This document shows, in pieces, positions 8,817 to 18,307 of a stretch of DNA of 64,000 bases. The stretch lies in the NCBI RefSeq assembly GCF_015207705.1, contig NZ_JADEWI010000008.1, forward strand, positions 1 through 64,000, given 5' to 3'. The DNA is from Nostoc sp. LEGE 06077 (GTDB lineage Bacteria > Cyanobacteriota > Cyanobacteriia > Cyanobacteriales > Nostocaceae). The notes under the pieces were generated by a model. That model worked only from the letters and a program-made list of their open reading frames with translations, searched no databases and was not told the DNA's origin. The position numbers and the translations under genes were made by a program. Within the stretch, counting starts at the first letter, position 1. Every line of letters begins with the position of its first letter.

Positions 8817-9330
8817 TATTCGTCTCCGAGCGCAAATATTTAGTAATCTTTCTCTGCCCCCATTGTGCGACTAAATCATTTTTAAAGTTGTAATGAAGAC
8901 TAGTTTTCTCAAATTGGCAGTTGTATCAATTATTGCTGTTTTTCAGCATTATTTTTAACTCAGAAATTTTCCTTGTAAATCAGTCACAGTCAGAGTATTA
9001 CGTTTTAAATGTTAATATTTGTTGGCATAATTTAAAATCCCTAACATATCATACATAACTTATTTTTTTGATCATATTTCCGTAACAAAAAGCATAGATT
9101 TCCACACCGATGTGTTTAAAATTATCTGCATAAAAAAATGTTTCGCCCAGAGACGCAAAGGCGCAAAGTGCGAAACATCAAAATATAATTTCTGCATTGC
9201 TGAATATGAGGATGAAAATTAAAAATTCAATCTCTCAAACTCTTATTCTCCGCGCCTCTGCGTCTCTGCGTGAGGTAAAAAACATCCTACTAATCAGCAA
9301 CGCCTAATTTATTTGATTAGTTAGCCGAAA
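8817..9330. other. 514-bp spacer upstream of flv3 and downstream of argG
   Basis: No gene is visible. It must contain the flv3 promoter in the AT-rich part up to about 9120. A segment resembling 'cgcaaaggcgcaaag' (about 9149-9170) is a dispersed cyanobacterial repeat, and a MITE copy occupies 9193-9304. Confidence 0.65.
9193..9304. mobile_element. 112-bp MITE-like element, older copy
   Basis: The left end (TGCATTGCTGA...AGGATGA) and the reverse complement of the right end (GGCGTTGCTGATT...AGGATG) match at most positions over about 22 bp, making terminal inverted repeats. The length (112 bp) and the inner segment (TTCAATCTCTCAAACTCTT, then a 'CTGCGTCTCTGCGTGAG' block) correspond to the clean copy at 26643-26754. 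Flanks share only TAATTT (9186-9191 and 9305-9310), so the target duplication is eroded. There is no coding capacity; mobility would depend on a transposase elsewhere. Confidence 0.65.
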
Positions 9331-10530
9331 TTATCTATCTTGTTGCGCCCAAATGCGGGTGGGAAGACCCCAAACATAGATAAAGCCTTCGGCGGCTTTG
9401 TGGTCAAATTGGTCTTCAGCGCCGTAGGTGGCTAAGTCTGGGGTATAAAGGGTGTTGTCACTCCAACGACCGACTATAGTGGCGTTACCTTTGAACAACT
9501 TCACCCGCACAGTTCCCGAAACACGCTCTTGTGTTTGGTGAATGAACGCGTCCAGGGCGGCTTTTAGGGGACTGTACCACAAACCGTTATAGACCAATTT
9601 GGTATAAGTGTCTTCAATACCGCGTTTGTAGTGGGTGACATCTGCGGTTAAAGTGAGGCTTTCTAAATCGCGGTGTGCTTGAATTAGGACAATCATGGCT
9701 GGTGATTCGTAGATTTCCCGTGACTTGATACCCACCAGGCGATTTTCAATCATGTCAATGCGACCGATGCCATGATTGCCTGCTAACTCGTTGAGTGTTT
9801 CAATTAATTCAACAGGGTTTTTGGCTGTACCGTTGACAGTGGTAGGGATACCTTTAGTAAAGCCAATTTCAATATATTCTGGCTCATTGGGAGTATCAGC
9901 GATCGCCTTTGTCATCTGATAAATTTCTTCTGGGGGTTCGACGGCTGGATCTTCCAACAAACCCGCTTCAATACTGCGACCGAGCAAGTTTTTATCAATA
10001 CTGTAAGGCGAAGACTTTTTCACAGGTGCAGGAATACCGCACTTTTCACCATAAGCGATGGTTTCCTCACGACTCATCCCCCATTCCCGCGCGGGTGCTA
10101 AAATCTTCAAGCTGGGATTTAAGGCAGCACAGGAAACGTCAAAGCGTACCTGATCATTACCCTTACCAGTACAACCATGTGCGATCGCATCAGCACCGTA
10201 TTTTTGGGCTGCTTCTACTAATATTTTGGCAATTAGGGGACGAGCCAGCGCCGTTCCCAGGGGATAGCGATTTTCGTAAAGTGCATTGGCTTGAATTGCC
10301 GGAAACGCATAATCTTTCACAAAGCTGTCTTTGACATCAATTACCAGAGACTCACTAGCACCCGACTTGAGAGCTTTTTCTTTAATTGGCTCTAATTCAT
10401 CTCCCTGGCCTAAATCTGCTGCGAGAGTAATCACCTCTTCCACACCCCACTCTTGCTTGAGGTAAGGAATGCACACAGAAGTATCTACACCACCTGAATA
10501 TGCTAAGACAACCTTTTTGGCGCGACCCAT
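9331..10530 (-). CDS. argG: Argininosuccinate synthase
   Basis: A full-length (399 aa) argininosuccinate synthase, which joins citrulline and aspartate with ATP in arginine synthesis. The N-terminal PP-loop is '[18 protein letters not shown]', followed by '[18 protein letters not shown]'. Further family signatures are '[14 protein letters not shown]', '[14 protein letters not shown]', '[22 protein letters not shown]' and 'GRSGYNTLYT'-like '[16 protein letters not shown]'. Start at ATG 10530 fits the family. It is monocistronic here. Arginine is one of the two amino acids of cyanophycin, whose genes lie about 33 kb away in the window; this is not an operon link. Confidence 0.97.
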   Translation of the reverse strand: MGRAKKVVLAYSGGVDTSVCIPYLKQEWGVEEVITLAADLGQGDELEPIKEKALKSGASESLVIDVKDSFVKDYAFPAIQANALYENRYPLGTALARPLIAKILVEAAQKYGADAIAHGCTGKGNDQVRFDVSCAALNPSLKILAPAREWGMSREETIAYGEKCGIPAPVKKSSPYSIDKNLLGRSIEAGLLEDPAVEPPEEIYQMTKAIADTPNEPEYIEIGFTKGIPTTVNGTAKNPVELIETLNELAGNHGIGRIDMIENRLVGIKSREIYESPAMIVLIQAHRDLESLTLTADVTHYKRGIEDTYTKLVYNGLWYSPLKAALDAFIHQTQERVSGTVRVKLFKGNATIVGRWSDNTLYTPDLATYGAEDQFDHKAAEGFIYVWGLPTRIWAQQDR

Positions 10531-10831
10531 TGGTTTCTCCAGTTAGGACAACAAAGAATGACACAATATTATATCGGACTAATACAGATAGATTGTCTAA
10601 GGTTGTGCGATCGCCCTAATAGTTGTAGAGAGCGCTTTGATTGCCTCGACCGTGCAACGACTCTTCTCGGTCGAGGTTTATTGAATTTCTTAGCGTACAA
10701 TTTTACCAAAATGGCGCTGTGAACCCAATTGCAACTGCTGCCACAGGCGGTGAGTGATATCAGGCGAGTGCTGTCCAAATCTGGGTGTATATGGCAAGAC
10801 TTTTGAACTGTTACCCAAGAGTATGAAGTGA
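10531..10831. other. 301-bp spacer with a GC-rich hairpin
   Basis: Upstream of argG. CCTCGACCG (10644-10652) and CGGTCGAGG (10668-10676) form a perfect 9-bp stem with a 15-nt loop, followed on the plus strand by TTTATTG. A 69-codon minus-strand frame across it shows no recognisable protein features, so I do not call a gene. Confidence 0.5.
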
Positions 10832-11188
10832 TTAAATCAGACTAGGGAGCAGAATTGACCCAACAAGAGACAGAGTTAGGAGTTGGCGACTTAGCCAATC
10901 AGCGTTTTCGCGCAGGATATGCAGAATACTACCGTGAACCACTGTTTCTATCTGTATCCGCTCCTGTAGAGGGAAAGAGTCGCGGCTTTTGGGGGTGCTG
11001 GATAATTCCTGTACCCCTTCGACTACATAGCGGTTAGGGACATGACTTAGAATGTGGGCAATTAACTTTTGACGCAACTCATGAATCGAAAAAGCTAATT
11101 GATAAGGATGCTCAGGGTACTCATATAAGACATTCTCAATTTCTTGAATGACTATTGGCAATGTTAAATTAATCAATGTATGTGGCAT
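10832..11188 (-). CDS. Small conserved hypothetical protein (possibly ComFB-like)
   Basis: A 118-residue protein of unknown function. The first 55 residues ('INLTLPIVIQEIENVLYEYPEHPYQLAFSIHELRQKLIAHILSHVPNRYVV') look like a small helical domain; 'LIAHILSHVPNRY' has some likeness to the ComFB family motif 'IAYALNRLPPLY', but I would not assign it on that alone. The remainder ('HGSILHILRENADWLSRQL') is helical. No signal peptide or membrane span is visible. It stands alone on its strand, divergent from the histidine kinase gene. Confidence 0.6.
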   Translation of the reverse strand: MPHTLINLTLPIVIQEIENVLYEYPEHPYQLAFSIHELRQKLIAHILSHVPNRYVVEGVQELSSTPKSRDSFPLQERIQIETVVHGSILHILRENADWLSRQLLTLSLVGSILLPSLI

Positions 11189-11480
11189 TAGTGTTGTTTG
11201 ATATAGATGTTTACTTTCAAGCTTAGATTCATTTGATGAATGTACAGCCTGTTCTCAAAAATATTTCCAAATATTTTTAATTGCTCTTCTTTTGAAAAGT
11301 GTAACAACCAGACGTTTGAAATCGAGTATATACAAGAGTTTGATTGATAGTTGAATTGTATAAGTTGATTAACGATGCAGAAAAAACGTAGCCAGATTTA
11401 TTTTAATTAACCAACAAAGCGATCGCTTTTCTACCGATCTCCTGATGCTAGAATCAGTCTAAAATTAATGAAGATTTATA

Positions 11481-12602
11481 ATGTTACATGAATTTTTATT
11501 AGCAGAACGTAACGAAATTCTCGCCTTGTGTTCAAAAAAGATCGTGCATCTTGCTGATTCCAGAAGTTCGAGCGACGAAATGGAAAGAGGATTACCTGTG
11601 TTCTACGATGAACTCATTGAGGTATTACGTGCTGATTCTGATATAGATGAATCTGGGGAAGCACATAACAATAACAGTTCTATAGAAAGTGTTCACAGAG
11701 CCTCCGCAGAGCGCCGGGGGAAAGAGTCGTTAAAACTTGGCTACAGCATTTCTCAGGTTGTTCATGGCTACGGCGCTCTTTGTCAATCTATCACTCAGTA
11801 TATTCAGGAGAATAGTAGTGAAACAGCATCCCCTCGTGAATTCAATCGATTAAATTTCTGCCTCGATATCGCTATTGCTGAAGCGGTTACAGAGTTTAAT
11901 CGAGGTCAGCGCGAGAATGCAGAGCGGGATGAGGTTCTACGTCTGGGATTTTTAGCACATGAGTTGCGAAATGCTTTGACCTCCGCTACTTTAGCTTCCC
12001 AACTTATAATCACAGGGAAAGTCGGAACCAATGGAAGTACATCTCATGTTCTTGAAAATGCCCATAGGCGTATGAGAGAAATTATTGATCGTTCACTTGT
12101 TGAGGTGCGACTGTGGAACGACCCAACTGTCCAATATCAGAGATGTCGAGTTATTCACCTAGTCAGTGAAGTTGAGGCTACTGCATGGTTTGAAGCAAGT
12201 GCGAAATCAATTGAGGTGCGTGTTGAGGTAGCGCCGGAATTGGAGGTTTTAATAGATCGTCACCTAATAATATCTGCCCTATCGAATCTGGTTCAAAATG
12301 CCATTAAGTTCACCAAGAAGGGTGGGATTGTATGGATACGCGGTAAGGCTCTAGGTGGGCGTGTTTTGCTTGAAATAGAGGATCAATGTGGAGGACTCCC
12401 GCCTGGTGAGCCGGAAGAACTCTTTAAGCCTTTTTCTCAGATGGGAACAGATAAATCTGGAGTGGGGATTGGGCTGACAATTTCACGACGCGCCGTGTCG
12501 CTAAACAAGGGTATACTCTCAGTTCGCGATGTCCCCCATCAAGGATGTGTGTTCTCAATTGATTTACCCTTAGCCTCCTCCCCTCCACAGATGTCAACTT
12601 AA
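11481..12602 (+). CDS. Soluble sensor histidine kinase
   Basis: A 373-residue histidine kinase without membrane segments. Residues about 1-145 form a helical sensor region resembling the RsbRD-type N-terminal domain ('LLAERNEILALCSKKI'). The H-box is 'FLAHELRNALTSA' with phospho-acceptor His160. The ATPase domain has an N-box 'NLVQNAIKFTKKGG' (Asn273), G1 'DQCGGLPPG' and G2 'GVGIGLTISRRAV'. The F-box 'LFKPFSQ' is present. There is no adjacent response regulator, so the partner is encoded elsewhere. The signal it senses is unknown. Confidence 0.9.
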   Translation: MLHEFLLAERNEILALCSKKIVHLADSRSSSDEMERGLPVFYDELIEVLRADSDIDESGEAHNNNSSIESVHRASAERRGKESLKLGYSISQVVHGYGALCQSITQYIQENSSETASPREFNRLNFCLDIAIAEAVTEFNRGQRENAERDEVLRLGFLAHELRNALTSATLASQLIITGKVGTNGSTSHVLENAHRRMREIIDRSLVEVRLWNDPTVQYQRCRVIHLVSEVEATAWFEASAKSIEVRVEVAPELEVLIDRHLIISALSNLVQNAIKFTKKGGIVWIRGKALGGRVLLEIEDQCGGLPPGEPEELFKPFSQMGTDKSGVGIGLTISRRAVSLNKGILSVRDVPHQGCVFSIDLPLASSPPQMST

Positions 12603-12909
12603 CACGAAACTCCATACCACAAAACACTTTTGCAAGAGTTCTGTTATATCAATTCTCGATGACATAAAGTATATCCATTGCCAGTAGAAATTTTAAGGTT
12701 CACGCAAAAGCGCATACTTCAACTTCGCTCAGTAACCAGAGGCGCGGAGGGTGAGAAGAAAGTTTGACTAATTCGGAATTTGTAATTAAGGAACGTAGTG
12801 TCGCTCTTTATTTTCAACCTCATAAATTCCTGAAAAGCTAAGGTGTATTTCAGCTTGCTTTTAGCAGTGGTATTCCATAATTAAGATACAAGCGACAGTG
12901 GAGGCGGTG
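12603..12909. other. Spacer with fragments of dispersed repeats
   Basis: No gene is visible. A 'ggttcacgcaaaagcgca' segment and an 'accagaggcgcggagggtgag' segment (about 12700-12760) are fragments of dispersed cyanobacterial repeats. The GGAGG at 12900-12904 is the ribosome-binding site of the next gene. Confidence 0.55.
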
Positions 12910-13473
12910 ATGACTGTGCAGTTATTAAGACATAAATTCACAGTGCAGCAATATCATAAAATGATTGAATCGGGTGTTCTTACAGAAGATGACCGGGTGC
13001 AACTGATACGCGGAGAAATTATTGAGATGTCGCCGATTGGGACAAAACACGCTGCTTGTGTAAAGTGCTTAAATAAACTCTTGTCTAGTAAGTTAAGAGA
13101 TAGAGTTCTCATTGCTATTCAAGACCCTGTGGAACTGAGCGATAATTCACAACCGCAGCCAGATGTGGCTTTACTCAAACCCCGTGATGATTTTTATGCA
13201 GCTGCACACCCCCAACCCCAAGATATTTTCTTATTAATTGAAGTGGCTGATTCGACAATAATCTATGACAGGGAAGAGAAGATTCCTTTATATGCAGAAG
13301 CCAATATAATTGCAGTTTGGTTAGTAGATATTAACGAGCAAGTTGTGGAAGTTTATCAACAACCAAGCGCTACAGAATATCAGGATATACAAAAGTTTTC
13401 TGGTGGGGAAAGTTTATCAATTCCAGGTTTTCCTGATGTCACAATTACAGTCAATGAAATCTTCGGTAGATAA
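12910..13473 (+). CDS. Uma2-family PD-(D/E)XK nuclease-like protein
   Basis: The third Uma2 protein of the window (187 aa). It has 'KFTVQQYHKMIESGVLTEDDRVQLIRGEIIEMSPIG', 'HAACVKCLNKLLSSKL', 'QPQPDVALLKP' and 'IFLLIEVADSTIIYDREEKIPLYAEANI', the complete core with Asp and Glu positions of the fold. Although a GTG four codons upstream is in frame, a GGAGG at 12900-12904 sits five bases before ATG 12910, so that ATG is the start. It belongs to a different subgroup from the other two copies, judging by its 'VQLIRGEIIEMSPIG' form. Role unknown. Confidence 0.88.
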   Translation: MTVQLLRHKFTVQQYHKMIESGVLTEDDRVQLIRGEIIEMSPIGTKHAACVKCLNKLLSSKLRDRVLIAIQDPVELSDNSQPQPDVALLKPRDDFYAAAHPQPQDIFLLIEVADSTIIYDREEKIPLYAEANIIAVWLVDINEQVVEVYQQPSATEYQDIQKFSGGESLSIPGFPDVTITVNEIFGR

Positions 13474-13672
13474 ATTACTACCTCTTTCCTCTCCCTCTGT
13501 GTTCTCTGTGTCCTCTGTGGTTCGATTTTACAGAGGTCTTTTTGTCTCACGCAAAGGCGCAAAGGCGCAAAGAAGGATTTTAGAGGTATTGTAATTGTCT
13601 TTGATGAAGGGCGATCGCTCACATATCCCCAACATAAACTAAAGCATGAGGTAATTTTCCTCTCATTTCAGC

Positions 13673-13882
13673 CTCAAAGGTTCAACTGTCAGCCTTTAAG
13701 GCTCAACATTCACCCTCAAAGGCTCAACTTTCGACCTCAGAAGTTCAACGTCCACCTTCAAAGGCTCAACGTCCACCTTCAAAGGCTCAACATTCACCTT
13801 CAAAGGCTCAACTTTCGACCTCAAAGGCTCAACGTCCACCTTCAGAACCTCAACGTTCATGTTCAAAGGCTGAAGTTTCAAG
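13673..13882. repeat. Minisatellite: ten tandem 21-bp units
   Basis: Ten consecutive 21-bp units of the form CTCAAAGGCTCAAC...C follow one another without spacers. Because 21 is a multiple of three, the array is open in several frames and yields heptad-like nonsense peptides such as 'VEPLKVD'. The last three units (13820-13882) have the same order of variants as the 63-bp higher-order unit at 53868-54140. The array lies just downstream of the kinase gene's stop and of a 'CCTTCTGCC' heptamer block (about 13890-13919). Confidence 0.85.
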
Positions 13883-13919
13883 TATAAATTACCTCCTGCT
13901 TCCTGCCTTCTGCCTTTGA

Positions 13920-15965
13920 TTACTGTGCTATACGCCAAATCTTGATAGTATTATCTTCGCTGCCGCTGATAATCGTCTTACCGTCAGCAGTGAAATTGAC
14001 AGATGTCACCGTATCTGCATGACCTGTTAAGGTGTTGATGACTTCGCCTGTCGCTAAATTCCACAGTTTAATTGTACGATCGCGGCTGGCACTGGCTAAA
14101 GTTATACCATCTGGGCTAAAAGCCACACAGGTAACGGTGTTTGCATGGCCTGTTAAGGTACGGATGACTTCGCCGGATGCGACATCCCAAAGTTTAATGG
14201 TGCGATCGCGGCTGGCGCTGGCTAAGGTGGTACTATCAGGACTAAAGGCTACTGATGTGATTGTATTGGGATTTCCCGTCAGTGTGCGGGCTGGGTCTTC
14301 TTGGTAAAGATGCCAAAGTTTAATTGTTTTATCAAAACTACCGCTGGCTAAATTTCGACCATCTGGGCTAATCGCCAGTGAACGTACCCAGTATTTATGC
14401 CCTTTAAGTGTGCGAATTAACTTCCCTGTGCCTAAATTCCACATTTTTAGGGTGTTATCATCACTACCACTCACCAAAATTTTCCCATTGGGACTAATAG
14501 CTAATGCTTGAATCGAATCAGTATGTCCCATTAGGGTGTAGACTATTTTCCCTGTTGCCAAATTCCAGGCTTTAATCGTTTGATCATCACTCCCACTCAC
14601 TAAAGTTTTGCCATTGGGACTAATAGCCACAGCATTAACTTTTTGCGAATGTCCATTTAGGGTGAGTATTTCTTTTCCAGTGGCAATATTCCACATTTTA
14701 ATAGTACGTTCCCCTTCGCCACTACTGGCAATTGTCCGCCCATCGGGACTAATGGCGACAGATACAACAAATTTTGCTGTTCCTTTGAGGGTATTAGCTA
14801 AAGAAATATTTCTCACTGGGAAATTGGGCGACTGACCAAAAACAACTTCACTTTGAGTAGAACTATTATTTGATGGCTTTAGTCTCGATAACAAACTAGT
14901 TTGAATCTGGCGATATTTTTGATACCAAGAATCACTAAAACCAAATAACAAAATAAAAGCAGCGCCTAAAACTAAACTTTTGACAAAAGCATATTTAAAG
15001 GAGAACTTTGAACTTGGTTGAGTGACTGTGAATTTTCCCGATGACTGTCCGGCGGCTGGTAAGGCGCGTGGGAGTGAGGGAATTAAATCTTTGATTACTT
15101 CATCGGCTGATTGGTAGCGTTGACTTAAGTCTTTTTGCAACAGCTTTGTTATCACGCCATCCAATTCTGGCGACAAGGGACTCCGCAAATATTGTCGCCA
15201 ACTGTGCGCCCAGCCATAGCCATGTTCCATCCACAATTGAAAAGGAGAAGTTCCCGTTAAGAGATGAAAACAGGTCGCCCCCAAACTAAATAAATCACTA
15301 GCTGGGTAAGCTTTACCGTCTCTGATTTGTTCCAGTGGAGAATAACCATGAGAACCGATAGATGTCCCGCTTTTATTCTTGACTTTCTCGGTTAACTGCT
15401 TAGAAGAACCAAAATCAATCAAACTTAAGCGCCCATCATAACGACAGCGAATTAAATTTTCTGGTTTAATGTCTCGGTGAATCACACCGCGATCGTGAAT
15501 GAATTTGAGTACAGGCAGTAAATCAAGTAAAATTGCTTGAATTTCATTCGCTTTATAGACTTTGCGCTGTTGTAACTCCTTTAACAAGTTCTGCCCATTA
15601 ATAAACTGTTGTACCAAATAAAGGCAGTTATCTTGTTCAAAGTAAGCAATCAGTGTGGGAATTTGCGGATGTTCGCCGAGTTCTTGCAGTCGCTTTGCTT
15701 CTTCTGCAAATAACTCCATTGCTTTTTTCTGCGACCAAGTTCCTTGAAATTTCGGCGCTAATTGCTTAATGACACACAGTTCATTGAGTTTATCGGTATC
15801 TTCAGATAAATAAGTTCTGCCAAATCCTCCCTCATCGGAAAGCACCCGAATCACCCGGAAGCGATTTCTTAACAGTGGTACCAAAGGGGTACTACAAGTC
15901 TGGCATGACTGCTTTCCTTTAGGATTTAGGGGATTTGGACAATCGGGATTTAAGCAGCAGATCAT
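13920..15965 (-). CDS. Ser/Thr protein kinase with C-terminal WD40 propeller
   Basis: A 681-residue protein of four parts. An N-terminal zinc ribbon uses Cys3, Cys4, Cys9, Cys21 and Cys24. A Hanks-type kinase domain (about 35-295) has the glycine loop 'LSDEGGFGRTYLSED', Lys67, HRD at 163-165 ('VIHRDIKPENLI') and DFG at 184-186, so it should be active. A single membrane span follows (about 325-344). Seven WD40 repeats (about 390-681) should form a propeller outside or on the far side of the membrane. The type is common in filamentous cyanobacteria; targets are unknown. It is monocistronic, and its stop codon abuts short tandem repeats. Confidence 0.93.
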   Translation of the reverse strand: MICCLNPDCPNPLNPKGKQSCQTCSTPLVPLLRNRFRVIRVLSDEGGFGRTYLSEDTDKLNELCVIKQLAPKFQGTWSQKKAMELFAEEAKRLQELGEHPQIPTLIAYFEQDNCLYLVQQFINGQNLLKELQQRKVYKANEIQAILLDLLPVLKFIHDRGVIHRDIKPENLIRCRYDGRLSLIDFGSSKQLTEKVKNKSGTSIGSHGYSPLEQIRDGKAYPASDLFSLGATCFHLLTGTSPFQLWMEHGYGWAHSWRQYLRSPLSPELDGVITKLLQKDLSQRYQSADEVIKDLIPSLPRALPAAGQSSGKFTVTQPSSKFSFKYAFVKSLVLGAAFILLFGFSDSWYQKYRQIQTSLLSRLKPSNNSSTQSEVVFGQSPNFPVRNISLANTLKGTAKFVVSVAISPDGRTIASSGEGERTIKMWNIATGKEILTLNGHSQKVNAVAISPNGKTLVSGSDDQTIKAWNLATGKIVYTLMGHTDSIQALAISPNGKILVSGSDDNTLKMWNLGTGKLIRTLKGHKYWVRSLAISPDGRNLASGSFDKTIKLWHLYQEDPARTLTGNPNTITSVAFSPDSTTLASASRDRTIKLWDVASGEVIRTLTGHANTVTCVAFSPDGITLASASRDRTIKLWNLATGEVINTLTGHADTVTSVNFTADGKTIISGSEDNTIKIWRIAQ

Positions 15966-16248
15966 TATCTGACAGGCGCAACTGCATAAAAATTTTTACT
16001 AAGTTAACCCCGATATTTCCCTAGATATGATTGACTCTCACGTATTGATGGTAGACCCCGCTGGTAGTGGGGAGTGGGGAATTAATTATATAGTCAATTT
16101 TGGTAAATGCTCATGAGTTTTCCTCAATTCTGGAAAACTACGAGAGTCATCAGCTGAATTTTATTGATTATAGCAGCAGGCAAAAGTAGGAGATAGGCTG
16201 AGAGTGTCATTAGTCATTTGGATTGACAAAGGACTAATGACAATGTAA

Positions 16249-16653
16249 CTAAGGCTTTTGTGTGGCGATCGCTAACTTTGCACCTGGGACTTGTCTAACT
16301 TGATCCATCACCGCCACTACCTTACCATGTGTGACTGTTTCATCAGCATTCACAATCACTAATGCTTCTTGGTTATCGCCTACCAAGGTACGCAATTGTC
16401 CCGCTAACCCATCAACGGTGGTGGGTTGACGGTTGACACTTACTACTCCATCTTTATCTACTGTGACTGTAATTTTAGCTGGAACTTGCTGCTGTCTGGC
16501 TGTCGCCGCTTTGGGTAAGTTGACTGGTAAACCTTCTGAGCGAGTTAAAAATAAGGTAGACATAATAAAAAATGTCAAAATCGCAAATATCACGTCAATC
16601 ATCGGCACGATGTTAATTTGCGGTGGTAAATCCGGCTCATCTTGTAGACGCAT
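16249..16653 (-). CDS. exbD: ExbD/TolR-family biopolymer transport protein
   Basis: A 134-residue ExbD/TolR protein: one membrane helix near the N-terminus ('INIVPMIDVIFAILTFFIMSTLFL') carrying the conserved proton-relay Asp in 'PMIDVIF', then a periplasmic domain ending 'VVAVMDQVRQVPGAKLAIAT'. ATG 16653 is preferred over the in-frame ATG at 16674 because GGAG lies nine bases before it. It overlaps the end of exbB by 17 bp, so the two are translationally coupled. It works with ExbB as a proton-driven motor for TonB- or Tol-type systems; no tonB gene is adjacent. Confidence 0.9.
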   Translation of the reverse strand: MRLQDEPDLPPQINIVPMIDVIFAILTFFIMSTLFLTRSEGLPVNLPKAATARQQQVPAKITVTVDKDGVVSVNRQPTTVDGLAGQLRTLVGDNQEALVIVNADETVTHGKVVAVMDQVRQVPGAKLAIATQKP

Positions 16654-17290
16654 AGGTTCTGTCTCCTCGTTCATAGCGACGGCGATAGAGTAGCTCTAAT
16701 TGTCCGCCATATTCTTGTATTGCGGCAATCTGACGTTGATATAACCCTCGAAAGGTATTAGCAAATAAAAGTATAAAAATAGCCACAATTAAACCTGAAG
16801 CTGTGGATACTAGCGCTTCACTAATACCCGCGGTAACTCCTGCGGTTTTTGTCCCGCCTACATCACCCAAGTTTAATGATGCAAAAGAAGCAATCAAACC
16901 CAATACAGTACCTAGTAGACCTAAAAGTGGTGCAAGACCAATAATTGTGTCAAACATATTTTGAAAACGTTTGAGAACCGGGATTTCGGCTTGCGCTTCA
17001 CTTTCTAGTGCAAGGCGAAATTCTTCTGGGGTTGGTTCTTCTAGTTGCAACGCCGCTAAAAAAATCCGTGTCATGGGCAAATCTGCATTCTTTTGCAATT
17101 TATCCAACGCGCCAACAACATTATCAAGGCGGTAGAGATTCAACACTTCTCTGACTATGCGGTTTTGTCGGGTATTGATGCGATACCAAAAACGTACTCG
17201 CTCAATAATTAAGGCAATTCCCACCACACTAAACGCCAGCAGGGGCCACATGACTACGCCACCTGCTACAAACAACTGATACATGGGCAA
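16637..17290 (-). CDS. exbB: ExbB/TolQ/MotA-family proton channel
   Basis: A 217-residue protein with three membrane spans: 'GGVVMWPLLAFSVVGIALIIERV', 'FDTIIGLAPLLGLLGTVLGLIASF' and 'GISEALVSTASGLIVAIFILLFANTF'. The 'GLAPLLGLLGTVLGLI' and 'ISEALVSTASGL' motifs are diagnostic of ExbB/TolQ. The cytoplasmic loop between spans one and two is long, as usual. With ExbD it forms an inner-membrane proton channel that energises outer-membrane transport or cell-envelope movement. It is the first gene of a two-gene operon. Confidence 0.92.
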   Translation of the reverse strand: MPMYQLFVAGGVVMWPLLAFSVVGIALIIERVRFWYRINTRQNRIVREVLNLYRLDNVVGALDKLQKNADLPMTRIFLAALQLEEPTPEEFRLALESEAQAEIPVLKRFQNMFDTIIGLAPLLGLLGTVLGLIASFASLNLGDVGGTKTAGVTAGISEALVSTASGLIVAIFILLFANTFRGLYQRQIAAIQEYGGQLELLYRRRYERGDRTYASTR

Positions 17291-17746
17291 TATCTCTACG
17301 AACTAAAGGGACAACGTTACAGTTAGACTACCAATTTCTCAGTACTAAATGATATATCTTATCAATAAGCTAGAGAAAAAATCAAAAATTATTTCCTGTT
17401 CAGTTTACTTTTAATGACATGATTAATCATCATTTATCAAGATTTTCTTAGCTCAAATCCTTACTGTTAAAGTATTTTCCTCTGCGGATAGTTGATAAAA
17501 GTTAACTAAGGGATTTTTTGGCTTTATTGCTTGGCTTTTGCGACAGAGCATTTTATCTTAACTGATTAACTAAAAAGAAATTGCAATAAATTAGAGCAGC
17601 AAAGCCGCCTGTAGCTTTGGTTGAGAAGCGATCGCCCGACGTTGAGAGTTAAAGTATATTTTGCGTACCAACTTACCCAACGCCCAAAAAATTACATCAT
17701 TTGGCGTTATCAAAGATATATCTTACATTTGTATTCTTAATCATCT
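17291..17746. other. 456-bp spacer between divergent exbB and PNPOx-like gene
   Basis: No gene is visible. AT-rich DNA that must hold both divergent promoters. Near 17679-17708 AACGCC and GGCGTT flank an 18-nt centre, forming a weak hairpin just before the PNPOx-like gene. A HIP1 octamer sits at about 17627. Confidence 0.5.
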
Positions 17747-18307
17747 ATGGCTAAACTATTTAACTCCATAACAGAAGAACTACAAGAGTTTATTGCAGCC
17801 CAAAACCTTTTCTTTGTAGGAACCGCGCCTCTGAGTCCAACGGGTCACGTTAATCTATCTCCCAAAGGTCTCAATTGCTTGCGGATTTTATCACCCCACA
17901 GAGTAGCTTATCTTGACCTCACAGGTAGCGGTAACGAAACTTCAGCCCATTTGCAAGAAAATGGTCGCATCACCTTTATGTTTTGCGCCTTTACAGAACC
18001 ACCACGGATTCTGCGACTTTACGGTAAAGGATACGTAATTTTGCCGAGTTACCCTGAATGGGAATCTGTATATTCAGTGTTTCCTCAAATACCAGGAACT
18101 CGTCAAATTATCGTAGCTGATATTGAGATTGTGCAAAGTTCCTGTGGTTTTGGCGTTCCTCTTTACGAATATCAAGGTCAACGCCAAACATTAGTAAATT
18201 GGGCTAGTCAAAAAGGGGAAAAGGGCGTTCGAGAATATCAACAACAGAAAAACAGCATCAGCATTGATGGTTTACCGACACCATTAAGCCAATTCTCTGA
18301 GGGTTAA
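17747..18307 (+). CDS. Pyridoxamine 5'-phosphate oxidase-like flavoprotein
   Basis: A 186-residue protein of the PNPOx-like split-barrel family. The sequence 'FFVGTAPLSPTGHVNLSPKG' followed by 'RVAYLDLTGSGNETSAHLQENGRITFMFCAFTEPPRILRLYGKGYVI' is typical of the cyanobacterial and plant group that binds FMN or a related flavin. True PNPO C-terminal motifs are absent, so vitamin B6 oxidation is not implied; the substrate is unknown. No membrane span. It stands alone. Confidence 0.85.
   Translation: MAKLFNSITEELQEFIAAQNLFFVGTAPLSPTGHVNLSPKGLNCLRILSPHRVAYLDLTGSGNETSAHLQENGRITFMFCAFTEPPRILRLYGKGYVILPSYPEWESVYSVFPQIPGTRQIIVADIEIVQSSCGFGVPLYEYQGQRQTLVNWASQKGEKGVREYQQQKNSISIDGLPTPLSQFSEG

Noticed and set aside
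9909-10334. 141-codon plus-strand frame inside argG
   Set aside because: It is antisense to a highly conserved enzyme and shows no protein-like pattern of its own.
10569-10778. 69-codon minus-strand frame between argG and the ComFB-like gene
   Set aside because: No recognisable motif and it crosses a GC-rich hairpin. Not enough support for a gene.
13673-13882. Possible CRISPR array from repeated 21-bp units
   Set aside because: Units are directly adjacent without unique spacers, and repeat variants alternate. This is a minisatellite.
13696-13938. 80-codon heptad-like frame on the minus strand
   Set aside because: It is encoded by the 21-bp minisatellite and has no independent protein features.
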